From the NCBI GenBank assembly GCA_965549355.1, contig CBEVGD010000103.1, positions 1 to 5,282 on the forward strand: DNA of 5,282 nucleotides, given 5' to 3'. Position 1 is the first letter of the stretch, and the number at the start of each line of letters is the position of its first letter. This DNA comes from M55B120 sp965549355 (lineage in GTDB: Bacteria > Actinomycetota > Humimicrobiia > Humimicrobiales > Humimicrobiaceae). The translations under genes were made by a program, and so were the position numbers. Of this stretch, positions 1 to 5,282 are shown one piece after another. The notes below the pieces were generated by a model. It saw nothing but the letters and a program-made list of their open reading frames with translations. It did no database searches and had not been told where the DNA came from.

Positions 1-563
1 GTCTTTTCGCTTATAAGGCTCTTTATGGAATCTATATTATTAAATTCCCCATATAAAAAACCTTCAAGCAGGGGTTCAAACATATTCTGCTTTTTAGGCT
101 GTGCAGTCGCCGAAAGCGCTCCCATGGTTCTTCCATGGAAGGAACGCTTAAAAGTTATTACTTCAAAACGATTCTGTCCATATTTATCTGCAGAGTATTT
201 TCTGGCCAGCTTGATCGCTGCCTCAATGGATTCCGTACCGCTATTTGCAAAGAATACTTTTTGTCCGAAACCCGTAAGTTCGCATAACCTGCGGGCAAGC
301 TCTATTTGAGGCAGATTATAATATACATTTGAGGGCTGGATTATCTGCGATACCTGCTTTTGCAGGGCTTTTACTATATATTTATTGCTGTGTCCCACAT
401 TAAGGCATCCATATCCGGCAATAAAATCTATATATTTTTTACCCTCTATATCCCAGAGATACTGCATGCTTGCTTTCTTAAAAATAACAGGCAGCCGGCT
501 GTATGTATTCATAAGATATTTGCTTCCGCGGTTAAAAGCCGCATTATTATCAGTTATGTCCAT
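1..563 (-). CDS. argD: Acetylornithine aminotransferase ArgD, N-terminal part (cut by window edge)
   Basis: Class III (fold type I) PLP-dependent aminotransferase. It converts N-acetylglutamate 5-semialdehyde plus glutamate to N-acetylornithine plus 2-oxoglutarate in the cytoplasm. I translated 187 codons from the ATG at 563 with no stop; the gene continues past base 1, so about half of the usual ~400 residues is present. Family marks are YLMNTYSRLPVIF (residues 16-28), LWDIEGKKYIDF (36-47), the phosphate-binding SGTES (108-112) inside FFANSGTESIEAAIKLAR, and SFHGRT (141-146), whose aromatic/His pair packs on the cofactor. The catalytic PLP lysine lies in the missing half. The GAAGGG ribosome site sits 7 nt upstream and overlaps the argB stop; the gap to argB is 11 nt, so translational coupling is likely. 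Variant: the usual NxLGHxHP stretch reads NVGHSNK (55-61). Other class III aminotransferases look similar, but the operon context supports ArgD. Confidence 0.95.
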   Translation of the reverse strand, partial: MDITDNNAAFNRGSKYLMNTYSRLPVIFKKASMQYLWDIEGKKYIDFIAGYGCLNVGHSNKYIVKALQKQVSQIIQPSNVYYNLPQIELARRLCELTGFGQKVFFANSGTESIEAAIKLARKYSADKYGQNRFEVITFKRSFHGRTMGALSATAQPKKQNMFEPLLEGFLYGEFNNIDSIKSLISEK

Positions 564-570
564 TATATTT

Positions 571-576
571 CCCTTC
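571..576 (-). promoter_or_regulatory. argD ribosome binding site overlapping the argB stop
   Basis: GAAGGG on the minus strand, 7 nt before the argD ATG. Its first two bases are the last two of the argB TGA (575-577). This layout suits translational coupling, where ribosomes finishing argB open or reuse the argD start. Confidence 0.65.
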
Positions 577-1510
577 AAACCTTTTTCTTTGTTATCATTG
601 TCCCTATGCCTCTGTCTGTAAAGATCTCCACCAGTATTGAATGTTCCATGGTCCCGTTTAGTATATGGGTCCGGCCCACTCCCGAAGCCAGGGCATTTAT
701 GCATGCCTTTACTTTTGGTATCATACCCGAATTTATCTTACCATTATCGACCATGTCAAAACATTGTTTCGATGTCAGCCTGGAAATAAGTTTTTTATTT
801 CCATTTTCCTCATCTATTATGCCGTCTACATCTGTCAGCATGATCATTTTTTCCGCATTAAGCGCTATGGCGATATCGGAAGCACAGGAATCGGCATTTA
901 TATTGTATGAATCTCCTTTTTTATCCACGCCCAGCGTAGCGATCACGGGTATATAATTATTTAAAAAAATATCATCAAGAAATTTCCTGTCTATACTTTC
1001 AATATCACCCACAAAACCAAGGTCCATCTCTTTTCCGTCTTTAAGATATTGTTTTTTTGTGCATTTTATAAAATTTCCATCATTTCCAGAAACACCCACG
1101 GCTATATTGCCGTGAAGATTAAGGAAAGAAACGAGCCTGGGATTGATACTTCCCACCAGCACCATTTTTACAATATCCATGACTTCCCCGGTTGTGACCC
1201 TGAGACCGTCGATAAATCTGGCCTCTATGCCCTTTTCTTTCATAAGCCCTGTGATCTGTTTCCCTCCGCCATGGACGAGTACGACTTTTATGCCGACATA
1301 TTTCATCAGGACAAGATCGTCAAGCACGCTCTTTATGATACTCTCGTCTTCCACCATGCTTCCGCCTATTTTGACTACTACTATCTTATTTGAGTACTCC
1401 TTGATATATGGCAGGGATTCCAGGAGTATCCCCGCTTTCTGAAGATAGGAATCGCTTATATTTGCTTCATCATCCTTATAGTATTTTATATTTTTGTCTT
1501 CGGCCGACAT
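575..1510 (-). CDS. argB: Acetylglutamate kinase ArgB, probably arginine-sensitive type
   Basis: Amino-acid kinase family enzyme that phosphorylates N-acetylglutamate with ATP, the second step of ornithine synthesis and the usual feedback point in the cyclic pathway. It has 311 residues, slightly longer than the typical ~260-300. Visible motifs are VVVKIGGS (44-51, phosphate-binding Lys47), VHGGGKQI (79-86), RVTTGEVMDIV (104-114, substrate Arg104), GNDG (142-145), NINAD (203-207, catalytic Asp207), LTDVDGI (225-231) and SGMIPKV (261-267, Lys266). The N-terminal extension ending in a predicted helix (about 20-40, with LLESLPYI), plus HSILVEIFTDRGIGTMI near the C-terminus, match the signature known from arginine-inhibited hexameric enzymes; sensitivity itself is inferred. 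The ATG at 1510 has GAGG 8 nt upstream (1519-1522). It lies 33 nt after argJ and 11 nt before argD. Confidence 0.96.
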   Translation of the reverse strand: MSAEDKNIKYYKDDEANISDSYLQKAGILLESLPYIKEYSNKIVVVKIGGSMVEDESIIKSVLDDLVLMKYVGIKVVLVHGGGKQITGLMKEKGIEARFIDGLRVTTGEVMDIVKMVLVGSINPRLVSFLNLHGNIAVGVSGNDGNFIKCTKKQYLKDGKEMDLGFVGDIESIDRKFLDDIFLNNYIPVIATLGVDKKGDSYNINADSCASDIAIALNAEKMIMLTDVDGIIDEENGNKKLISRLTSKQCFDMVDNGKINSGMIPKVKACINALASGVGRTHILNGTMEHSILVEIFTDRGIGTMITKKKV

Positions 1511-1543
1511 TTTAATAACCTCGCTAACTATATTCTATCTGTT

Positions 1544-2782
1544 CTAAGTATGGTAAAGGGCATTAATTTTTACATAATCAAATGAAAGATCGGATGTCCA
1601 CACGGTCCAGCAGCCGCTTCCATTTTTAAGATCGATTCTAAAGTTTAAGTCTCTTTCTTTCAGGGATTTTTCCGATATGGCTTTATCTACTTCTATTCCC
1701 GCTCCATCTTCGACTATCTTAAGATCCCCGAGATAAATATCTACATCATCAGGATCAAATTCACAGCCCGATGAACCGATAGCAGCATTTATTCTGCCCC
1801 AGTTCAGATCCTGTCCGAACATAGCCGCTTTGAAAAGATTCGAATTTGCTATTTTAAGGGCCGCCTTCTTTGCCTGATCATTATCCACGGCCCCGCATAC
1901 ATCGATCTCTATAAATTTTGTTGCTCCTTCTCCATCCATCACTATTTTTTTTGCAAGCTCCTTCATCACAAAGGATATGCCTTCTAAGAGTATTTTAAAG
2001 TTTTTATCATCCTCGTCCCTTACTTTAACACCGCTGGCTCCATTTGCCATAAGAAGCACCATATCATTGGTGCTCTGGCAGCCGTCGATGCTTATGCTGT
2101 TAAAGCTCGCCTTATTTTCCTTTCTTAATATTTTATCCAGCAATTTCTTCTCGATGCATGCATCGGTTCCTATAAATGCCAGCATAGTTGCCATATCGGG
2201 CTCTATCATCCCGGATCCTTTTGCCATACCTCCGATAGTTATTTTCTTTCCATCTTCAAGAGCTATGCTGATTGCGATTTTCTTTTCGGCGAGATCCGTT
2301 GTCAGGATGGCGCGCGCGGCTTCACTTCCGCCATCAGCACTCAGGTTTGCGGCACAGTCCCTTATTCCATTCTCTATTTTATCCATAGGAAGCTGCTTTC
2401 CTATTATGCCCGTAGAAGAGACCAGGATCTCTTCCCTTTTGATGTCCAGGGCATCCTCTCCCAGTTCCATTGTTTTTAAGGCATTTTCCATTCCCTTTTT
2501 CCCCGTACAGGCATTTGCAATGCCGCTGTTTATAATGACCGCTTTTATTTTATTATTTTTCTGAAGGCTTTCACGGTCTATGGTCACCGGGGCAGCCTGA
2601 AAACTGTTTGTCGTAAAGACCCCGCTGCACACAGATCCTTCCGGGGCATATATTATACAGATATCGGCCTTTTTCTTTGAGTTCTTGAGCCCGCAATGTG
2701 CGCTGCCTGCCATAAACCCCGGAACTGAAGTGATGCTTCCACCGCTTATCAGTTCAAATATTTTTGTATCCTTGCCTGTCAT
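1544..2782 (-). CDS. argJ: Ornithine acetyltransferase ArgJ (possibly bifunctional with N-acetylglutamate synthase)
   Basis: Transfers acetyl from N-acetylornithine to glutamate, giving ornithine and regenerating N-acetylglutamate. Some family members also use acetyl-CoA, and the sequence does not settle which type this is. The protein is 412 residues from the ATG at 2782, normal for the family. KGSGMIEPDMATML (188-201) holds the self-cleavage site Ala198/Thr199; Thr199 becomes the N-terminal nucleophile of the beta chain. STGIIG (123-128) supplies the oxyanion-hole Thr/Gly. DGEGATKF (283-290) and the C-terminal YVKINALYHT (403-412) are also family hallmarks. The Asp in EPDMATML replaces the more common Asn. 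Start choice: a GTG at 2797 would add five residues, but the AAGGAG site (2800-2805) ends only 2 nt before it. For the ATG at 2782 the GAGGTG element (2795-2800) is 12 nt away, which is long but workable. The gene sits between argC and argB. Confidence 0.95.
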   Translation of the reverse strand: MTGKDTKIFELISGGSITSVPGFMAGSAHCGLKNSKKKADICIIYAPEGSVCSGVFTTNSFQAAPVTIDRESLQKNNKIKAVIINSGIANACTGKKGMENALKTMELGEDALDIKREEILVSSTGIIGKQLPMDKIENGIRDCAANLSADGGSEAARAILTTDLAEKKIAISIALEDGKKITIGGMAKGSGMIEPDMATMLAFIGTDACIEKKLLDKILRKENKASFNSISIDGCQSTNDMVLLMANGASGVKVRDEDDKNFKILLEGISFVMKELAKKIVMDGEGATKFIEIDVCGAVDNDQAKKAALKIANSNLFKAAMFGQDLNWGRINAAIGSSGCEFDPDDVDIYLGDLKIVEDGAGIEVDKAISEKSLKERDLNFRIDLKNGSGCWTVWTSDLSFDYVKINALYHT

Positions 2783-2794
2783 TATATTGATAAA

Positions 2795-2805
2795 CACCTC
2801 TCCTT
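2795..2805 (-). promoter_or_regulatory. Extended ribosome binding site of argJ, ambiguous start
   Basis: The minus strand reads AAGGAGAGGTG here. It contains two overlapping Shine-Dalgarno-like cores, AAGGAG (2800-2805) and GAGGTG (2795-2800), and its last three bases are the alternative GTG start. The GTG is too close to either core for normal initiation, so the site more likely serves the ATG at 2782, at the long end of the usual spacing. Confidence 0.55.
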
Positions 2806-2846
2806 AATTGTATTAAGCTTAACTGTAGTAAAGTATGTCATTTATT

Positions 2847-3902
2847 TTATATTCCATTAAGATCCAGCCCCTCATCTTCATCAAATCCCATCATTATATT
2901 CATATTCTGGACCGCCTGGCCCGCTGCGCCTTTTAATAGATTGTCTATAGCACTGAAGATCTTCACGGTAGACGTCCTTGCATCATATATGGTTCCTACC
3001 ATGCATAGATTGGTCCCCACCGTATCTTTGATATGCGGAATATTTTTCCCTATAAACTTTACAAAACGGCTGCTTTTATAAAATTCATTATAAATATCAA
3101 CTATCTTATCTTCGATATTACCATCTCCTGCTGTATCTATTTTGCAATATATAGATGAAAATATGCCCCTGACCACAGGAAGAAGATGGGGCGTAAAGTC
3201 TATCTTCTCGCTGTATCCGCATAATTTCTTGATCTCCTGCTCCATCTCTCCAATATGCCTGTGCCCCGATGCGCTATAGGCATAAAAATTATTATCAAGA
3301 TTCCCGAAAAGATACGCCTCTTTTAACTTTTTTCCCGCTCCGCTGATACCTGATTTAGAATCGATATTTATACTGCTTATCTTATATTTGCTTTTTAAAA
3401 GCGGTGCAAGCCCCAGAAGGACAGATGTCGGATAACATCCGGGATTAGCAATATTTTTACTTTTTTTTATTTCTTCACTGTTGATCTCGGGCAGCCCGTA
3501 TGTAAACTTATCTAAAAGCTCCGGAATAATATGTTCCGTTCCATACCATTCCTTATATTCTCCCGGATCATTTAACCTGAAATCAGAGCCTATATCTATT
3601 ATCCTGAGATCAGCTATAGAATTAATATTTTTAATATATTCCATAGAGCTGTGAGGCGGCAGGCACAGGAATATTATATCAGTATTAGAAAGATCCCTGT
3701 CTGATGGCATATCTGTGAATATAAGGCTGCTGCCTTCCTCCTGCTGAAATGAAGGAAAGACCTCACTCAGGTCTTTACCCTTATATGTCCGCGAAGTAAT
3801 AAAGGATATATTGCTGTATTTGTGGCAGCTGAGTATCTTTAGAAGCTCAAAGCCCGTATATCCCGAACCGCCTACTATTCCTATATTTATTTTCTTATTC
3901 AT
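2847..3902 (-). CDS. argC: N-acetyl-gamma-glutamyl-phosphate reductase ArgC
   Basis: NADPH-dependent reductase that turns N-acetylglutamyl 5-phosphate into N-acetylglutamate 5-semialdehyde; third step of arginine synthesis, cytoplasmic. It has 351 residues, close to the family's usual ~345. In order: the Rossmann nucleotide loop GIVGGSGYTG (8-17), DIGSDFRL (103-110), the active-site ANPGCYPTS (152-160) with nucleophile Cys156, SGISGAGKK (184-192), the catalytic-His segment SGHRHIGEMEQE (212-223), TPHLLPVVRGI (237-247), and the C-terminal DNLLKGAAGQAVQNMN (320-335). I chose the ATG at 3902 because GGAG (3908-3911) lies 5 nt upstream. An in-frame ATG at 3917 would add five residues but has no ribosome site and falls only a few bases after the predicted transcription start. 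This is the first gene of the arg operon, driven by the promoter at 3929-3957. Confidence 0.97.
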   Translation of the reverse strand: MNKKINIGIVGGSGYTGFELLKILSCHKYSNISFITSRTYKGKDLSEVFPSFQQEEGSSLIFTDMPSDRDLSNTDIIFLCLPPHSSMEYIKNINSIADLRIIDIGSDFRLNDPGEYKEWYGTEHIIPELLDKFTYGLPEINSEEIKKSKNIANPGCYPTSVLLGLAPLLKSKYKISSINIDSKSGISGAGKKLKEAYLFGNLDNNFYAYSASGHRHIGEMEQEIKKLCGYSEKIDFTPHLLPVVRGIFSSIYCKIDTAGDGNIEDKIVDIYNEFYKSSRFVKFIGKNIPHIKDTVGTNLCMVGTIYDARTSTVKIFSAIDNLLKGAAGQAVQNMNIMMGFDEDEGLDLNGI

Positions 3903-3907
3903 AAAAA

Positions 3908-3911
3908 CTCC
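3908..3911 (-). promoter_or_regulatory. Ribosome binding site deciding the argC start
   Basis: On the minus strand GGAG lies 5 nt before the ATG at 3902. The upstream in-frame ATG at 3917 is preceded only by AT-rich sequence without purine-rich complementarity to 16S rRNA, so the shorter reading is preferred. Confidence 0.7.
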
Positions 3912-3921
3912 ATTCATAATA

Positions 3922-3958
3922 ATTGCATATTATACAAGAATTATAAATAATATGCAAT
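3922..3958. repeat. 12-bp perfect inverted repeat over the arg promoter (candidate operator)
   Basis: ATTGCATATTAT (3922-3933) is matched exactly by the reverse complement of ATAATATGCAAT (3947-3958), with a 13-nt spacer. The 37-bp footprint covers both the -35 and -10, as expected of a repressor site. The outermost ATGCAAT of each arm fits the half-site ATKCAAK of the Bacillus-type ArgR/AhrC box as I remember it, but the inner halves fit poorly. Binding by ArgR is therefore a guess, and another repressor is possible. Confidence 0.6.
3929..3957 (-). promoter_or_regulatory. Predicted sigma-A promoter of the argCJBD operon
   Basis: On the minus strand a -35 element TTGCAT (3952-3957) is followed by a 17-bp spacer and a perfect -10 TATAAT (3929-3934). 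The expected transcription start is near 3922, giving a short leader of about 20 nt before argC, enough for the GGAG site and too short for an attenuator or riboswitch. Control would therefore act mainly at the DNA level. Both hexamers lie within the arms of the inverted repeat 3922-3958. Confidence 0.75.
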
Positions 3959-4068
3959 AGATTTTAAAACAAATTAAAGCCTTAGAAAATAGTGTGATAT
4001 GGTTCCGGACAATTTAGAAAAATTCACAAATGTATAATCTGCAAGAACTCGTGAATCTGTTATATAAA

Positions 4069-4077
4069 TGCTATAAT
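4069..4077 (+). promoter_or_regulatory. Predicted extended -10 promoter of the exported-protein gene
   Basis: TGCTATAAT is a perfect extended -10 on the plus strand. At 17-bp spacing the -35 position (4049-4054) reads TCGTGA, which is poor; an extended -10 can compensate for that. The predicted start is near 4084, giving a leader of about 54 nt before the ATG at 4138. Another TATAAT at 4033-4038 has no good -35 and no TGn extension and is a weaker candidate. Confidence 0.5.
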
Positions 4078-4096
4078 ATGCTAAAATCATATTATA
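4072..4096. repeat. 9-bp perfect inverted repeat over the plus-strand promoter (candidate operator)
   Basis: TATAATATG (4072-4080) pairs exactly with CATATTATA (4088-4096) across a 7-nt spacer. The left arm contains the -10 hexamer and the repeat spans the predicted transcription start. The arms are the same 9-mer found at the arg operon -10 (3926-3934), but they face the opposite way from the arms of the 3922-3958 repeat. Confidence 0.45.
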
Positions 4097-4127
4097 CATT
4101 AATAAAATTTAATATCATATTATGCAT

Positions 4128-4133
4128 GGAGGT
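4128..4133 (+). promoter_or_regulatory. Strong ribosome binding site deciding the start of the exported-protein gene
   Basis: GGAGGT ends 4 nt before the ATG at 4138. The open frame extends upstream to an ATG at 4030, but that start has no ribosome site, would place the signal peptide internally, and precedes the best promoter. The in-frame ATG at 4126 overlaps this site and is also excluded. Confidence 0.85.
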
Positions 4134-4137
4134 AAAT

Positions 4138-5208
4138 ATGAAAAAGAATATACTCTATATATTCATATGTATTATCACTATGGTACTTTTCTTTGGAGTA
4201 GCTGCTACCTGTAATTTATGCGGAATACCGATAGAAATAGGTGAAGCTGAAGATGCCTCAAATGAAGACGGGACGGAAGATGCTGATGAGCAGGATAATG
4301 CTGCGGTCCAGGATTCAGGAGATGATTTTCAGGGAAACGACAATGATGGGCAGGACGGGGCCCAGGGGGATAATGGAGACGATCCTCAGGAAGATGAGGA
4401 AGCAAACAATGATCCTGTTATAGATACGCTGAACACATTAATAGATGAAGAACAATTTTATATTAATAGCGAATGTTCACTACAGTCTAACGCATCTGAT
4501 CCTGACGGAGATAGCCTGACATACCTATGGGAAGTAACAGGCGGGACATTAGATGATCCCAGTTCACAAAATACAATATGGACCATGCCGTCAACACCGG
4601 GTGACTACTATATTAATCTTACTGTCTCTGATGGAAGAGGAGGAGAAGATACTGATTCTAAAATTAGATATGTTACGAATCTGGTCTATGATTTTATGGA
4701 AGGAGCTCCTGGGGCTCATTGGGTAAACCGTAATGAGCCTCTTAGTTTTGGCGGAGAATTAAATGATAGCCGCGGTTTTGCTACATTTAGAGATGATATA
4801 ATATTAGAAGATGGTGAAACATATTCAAGAGTCCTTGAGACACATCCTGAGTGGGTTGATCTTAACACTGCTATGGGAGGTGCCTATATATCTGGAATAT
4901 TTCCAAATGATTCTGATAAAATCCAAATACCGGCAGGAGCAAGATTTACAGCTAAAGTCGGCTTTATAGACGGCTTGACTTTAACGGACGGTGTTAATTT
5001 TGTTATTGAGTTTTATGACGGCTCAACGTATTATCGTTTAAACGATGCACATGGTATCCACTGTGCAAATGATGGGGCTTTGGATACCCTGGATATTGAT
5101 CTTAGCTCAATTGCCGGTAAAAGTGGACAGGTAATTTTAATAGTTAGGGCTGGTTCAACCTCAGCACAGGATTGGGCCGTGTGGGTAGATCCAAAAATAA
5201 CTAACTAA
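4138..5208 (+). CDS. Exported PKD-domain protein with acidic linker and uncharacterised C-terminal domain (possible lipoprotein)
   Basis: A 356-residue protein of unknown function, probably outside the cytoplasmic membrane. Residues 1-24 form a signal peptide: KK, then a hydrophobic stretch (about 5-23). Cys25 could be lipidated, but the preceding AAT is a poor lipobox because Thr at -1 is unusual; signal peptidase I cleavage after VAA (21-23) is the alternative. Residues 36-92 are a disordered-looking linker with 24 Asp/Glu and no Lys, Arg or His. Residues 93-179 resemble a PKD/Ig-like domain, with SDPDGDSLTYLWEVTGG (120-136) and YYINLTVSDGRGG (157-169). Residues 180-356 are a Trp-containing, beta-rich segment with DSRGFATF (210-217), LETHPEWVD (233-241) and QDWAVWVDPKI (344-354). 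It could be a ligand- or glycan-binding module, but no catalytic motif is seen. It is divergent from the arg operon and ends in tandem TAA TAG stops. Confidence 0.85.
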   Translation: MKKNILYIFICIITMVLFFGVAATCNLCGIPIEIGEAEDASNEDGTEDADEQDNAAVQDSGDDFQGNDNDGQDGAQGDNGDDPQEDEEANNDPVIDTLNTLIDEEQFYINSECSLQSNASDPDGDSLTYLWEVTGGTLDDPSSQNTIWTMPSTPGDYYINLTVSDGRGGEDTDSKIRYVTNLVYDFMEGAPGAHWVNRNEPLSFGGELNDSRGFATFRDDIILEDGETYSRVLETHPEWVDLNTAMGGAYISGIFPNDSDKIQIPAGARFTAKVGFIDGLTLTDGVNFVIEFYDGSTYYRLNDAHGIHCANDGALDTLDIDLSSIAGKSGQVILIVRAGSTSAQDWAVWVDPKITN

Positions 5209-5282
5209 TAGACTGGAAAAATATAAGGTTAGTAAAAGTTCTAATTATATAAATATATATTTCTTTTAGTATAAATGATTTT
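5209..5282 (+). other. AT-rich tail without a recognisable gene or terminator
   Basis: After the stop codons the sequence is very AT-rich. It contains the 12-bp palindrome AAATATATATTT (5251-5262), but no GC stem followed by a U-tract. Transcription may end beyond the window. Confidence 0.4.

Larger units (their letters stand above)
3925..4126. repeat. Five dispersed copies of a GCATATTATA-like motif in the divergent promoter region
   Basis: The copies are: GCATATTATACA at 3925-3936; GCATATTATTTA on the minus strand at 3944-3955; GCATATTATAGC on the minus strand at 4070-4081; TCATATTATACA at 4087-4098; and TCATATTATGCA at 4115-4126. All share CATATTAT. Each gene's predicted -10 is inside a copy, and the last copy abuts the ribosome site of the plus-strand gene. 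They could be regulator half-sites, or partly the product of AT-rich promoter composition. Confidence 0.5.

Noticed and set aside
122..140. Paired CCATGG sites with a TTCCATGGAA palindrome
   Set aside because: Within argD, encoding the conserved SFHGRTMGA segment; no sign of a regulatory role.
360..956. Plus-strand open frames across the arg genes (for example 360-956 and 1977-2564) and both short frames over the acidic linker (4205-4423)
   Set aside because: They lie antisense to, or out of frame with, well-supported genes and have no ribosome site or recognisable protein features.
2055..2074. AGCACC / GGTGCT hairpin with an 8-nt loop
   Set aside because: Inside argJ coding sequence, with no U-tract after it on either strand; not a terminator.
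2152..2165. 14-bp perfect palindrome CGATGCATGCATCG
   Set aside because: It lies inside argJ and encodes the conserved TDACIE stretch after the cleavage motif; there is no promoter or partner site nearby, so chance plus codon choice explains it.
2813..2822. TTAAGCTTAA palindrome between argC and argJ as a terminator or processing site
   Set aside because: Short, AT-rich and without a U-tract; the genes are better read as one transcript.
4022..4056. ATTCAC (4022-4027) and GTGAAT (4051-4056) inverted repeat resembling ARG-box halves
   Set aside because: Arms of only 6 bp separated by 23 nt, far from the geometry of an 18-bp ARG box; likely chance.
4030..4137. Upstream extension of the exported-protein reading frame starting at the ATG at 4030
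   Set aside because: It has no ribosome binding site, overlaps the predicted promoter, and would bury the signal peptide. The GGAGGT before 4138 marks the real start.
5251..5262. AAATATATATTT palindrome after the exported-protein gene as a terminator
   Set aside because: An A/T-only stem would be unstable and no U-tract follows directly.

Overview
The window looks like a piece of an AT-rich bacterial chromosome. The evidence is Shine-Dalgarno sequences before every gene, sigma-A-type promoter elements, tight operon spacing, and an exported protein with a bacterial signal peptide. The sequence does not identify the lineage: codon use leans to ATA and A/T-ending codons, and no rRNA, tRNA or mobile element is present to help.

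Bases 1-3902, minus strand: an arginine-biosynthesis operon transcribed right to left in the order argC, argJ, argB, argD. argD is cut by the left edge. Gaps are short (11 nt argB-argD, 33 nt argJ-argB, about 64 nt argC-argJ). Together the genes cover the N-acetylated part of ornithine synthesis. ArgJ supplies N-acetylglutamate by recycling the acetyl group from N-acetylornithine, ArgB phosphorylates it, ArgC reduces the acyl phosphate, and ArgD transaminates the semialdehyde. The presence of ArgJ means the cyclic, acetyl-recycling route. ArgB carries the N-terminal helix extension and C-terminal signature associated with arginine feedback inhibition.

Bases 3903-4137: a 235-bp divergent promoter region. 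On the minus strand there is a good promoter for argC (TTGCAT, 17 bp, TATAAT), with both hexamers inside a 12-bp perfect inverted repeat. On the plus strand an extended -10 (TGCTATAAT) lies in a second, 9-bp inverted repeat. Five copies of a GCATATTATA-like motif are spread across the region, and the -10 hexamers of both promoters fall in copies of it. This is the least explained part of the window and could be a shared operator array, or simply AT-rich promoter sequence.

Bases 4138-5208, plus strand: an exported protein, possibly a lipoprotein. It has a signal peptide, a strongly acidic linker, a PKD/Ig-like domain, and a C-terminal beta-rich domain of unknown function. It has no evident link to arginine metabolism. 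Bases 5209-5282 hold no gene and no convincing terminator.

Overall this is an ordinary biosynthetic operon next to an uncharacterised surface protein. I found no clear evidence of a new system. The divergent control region and the C-terminal domain are the parts worth a second look.
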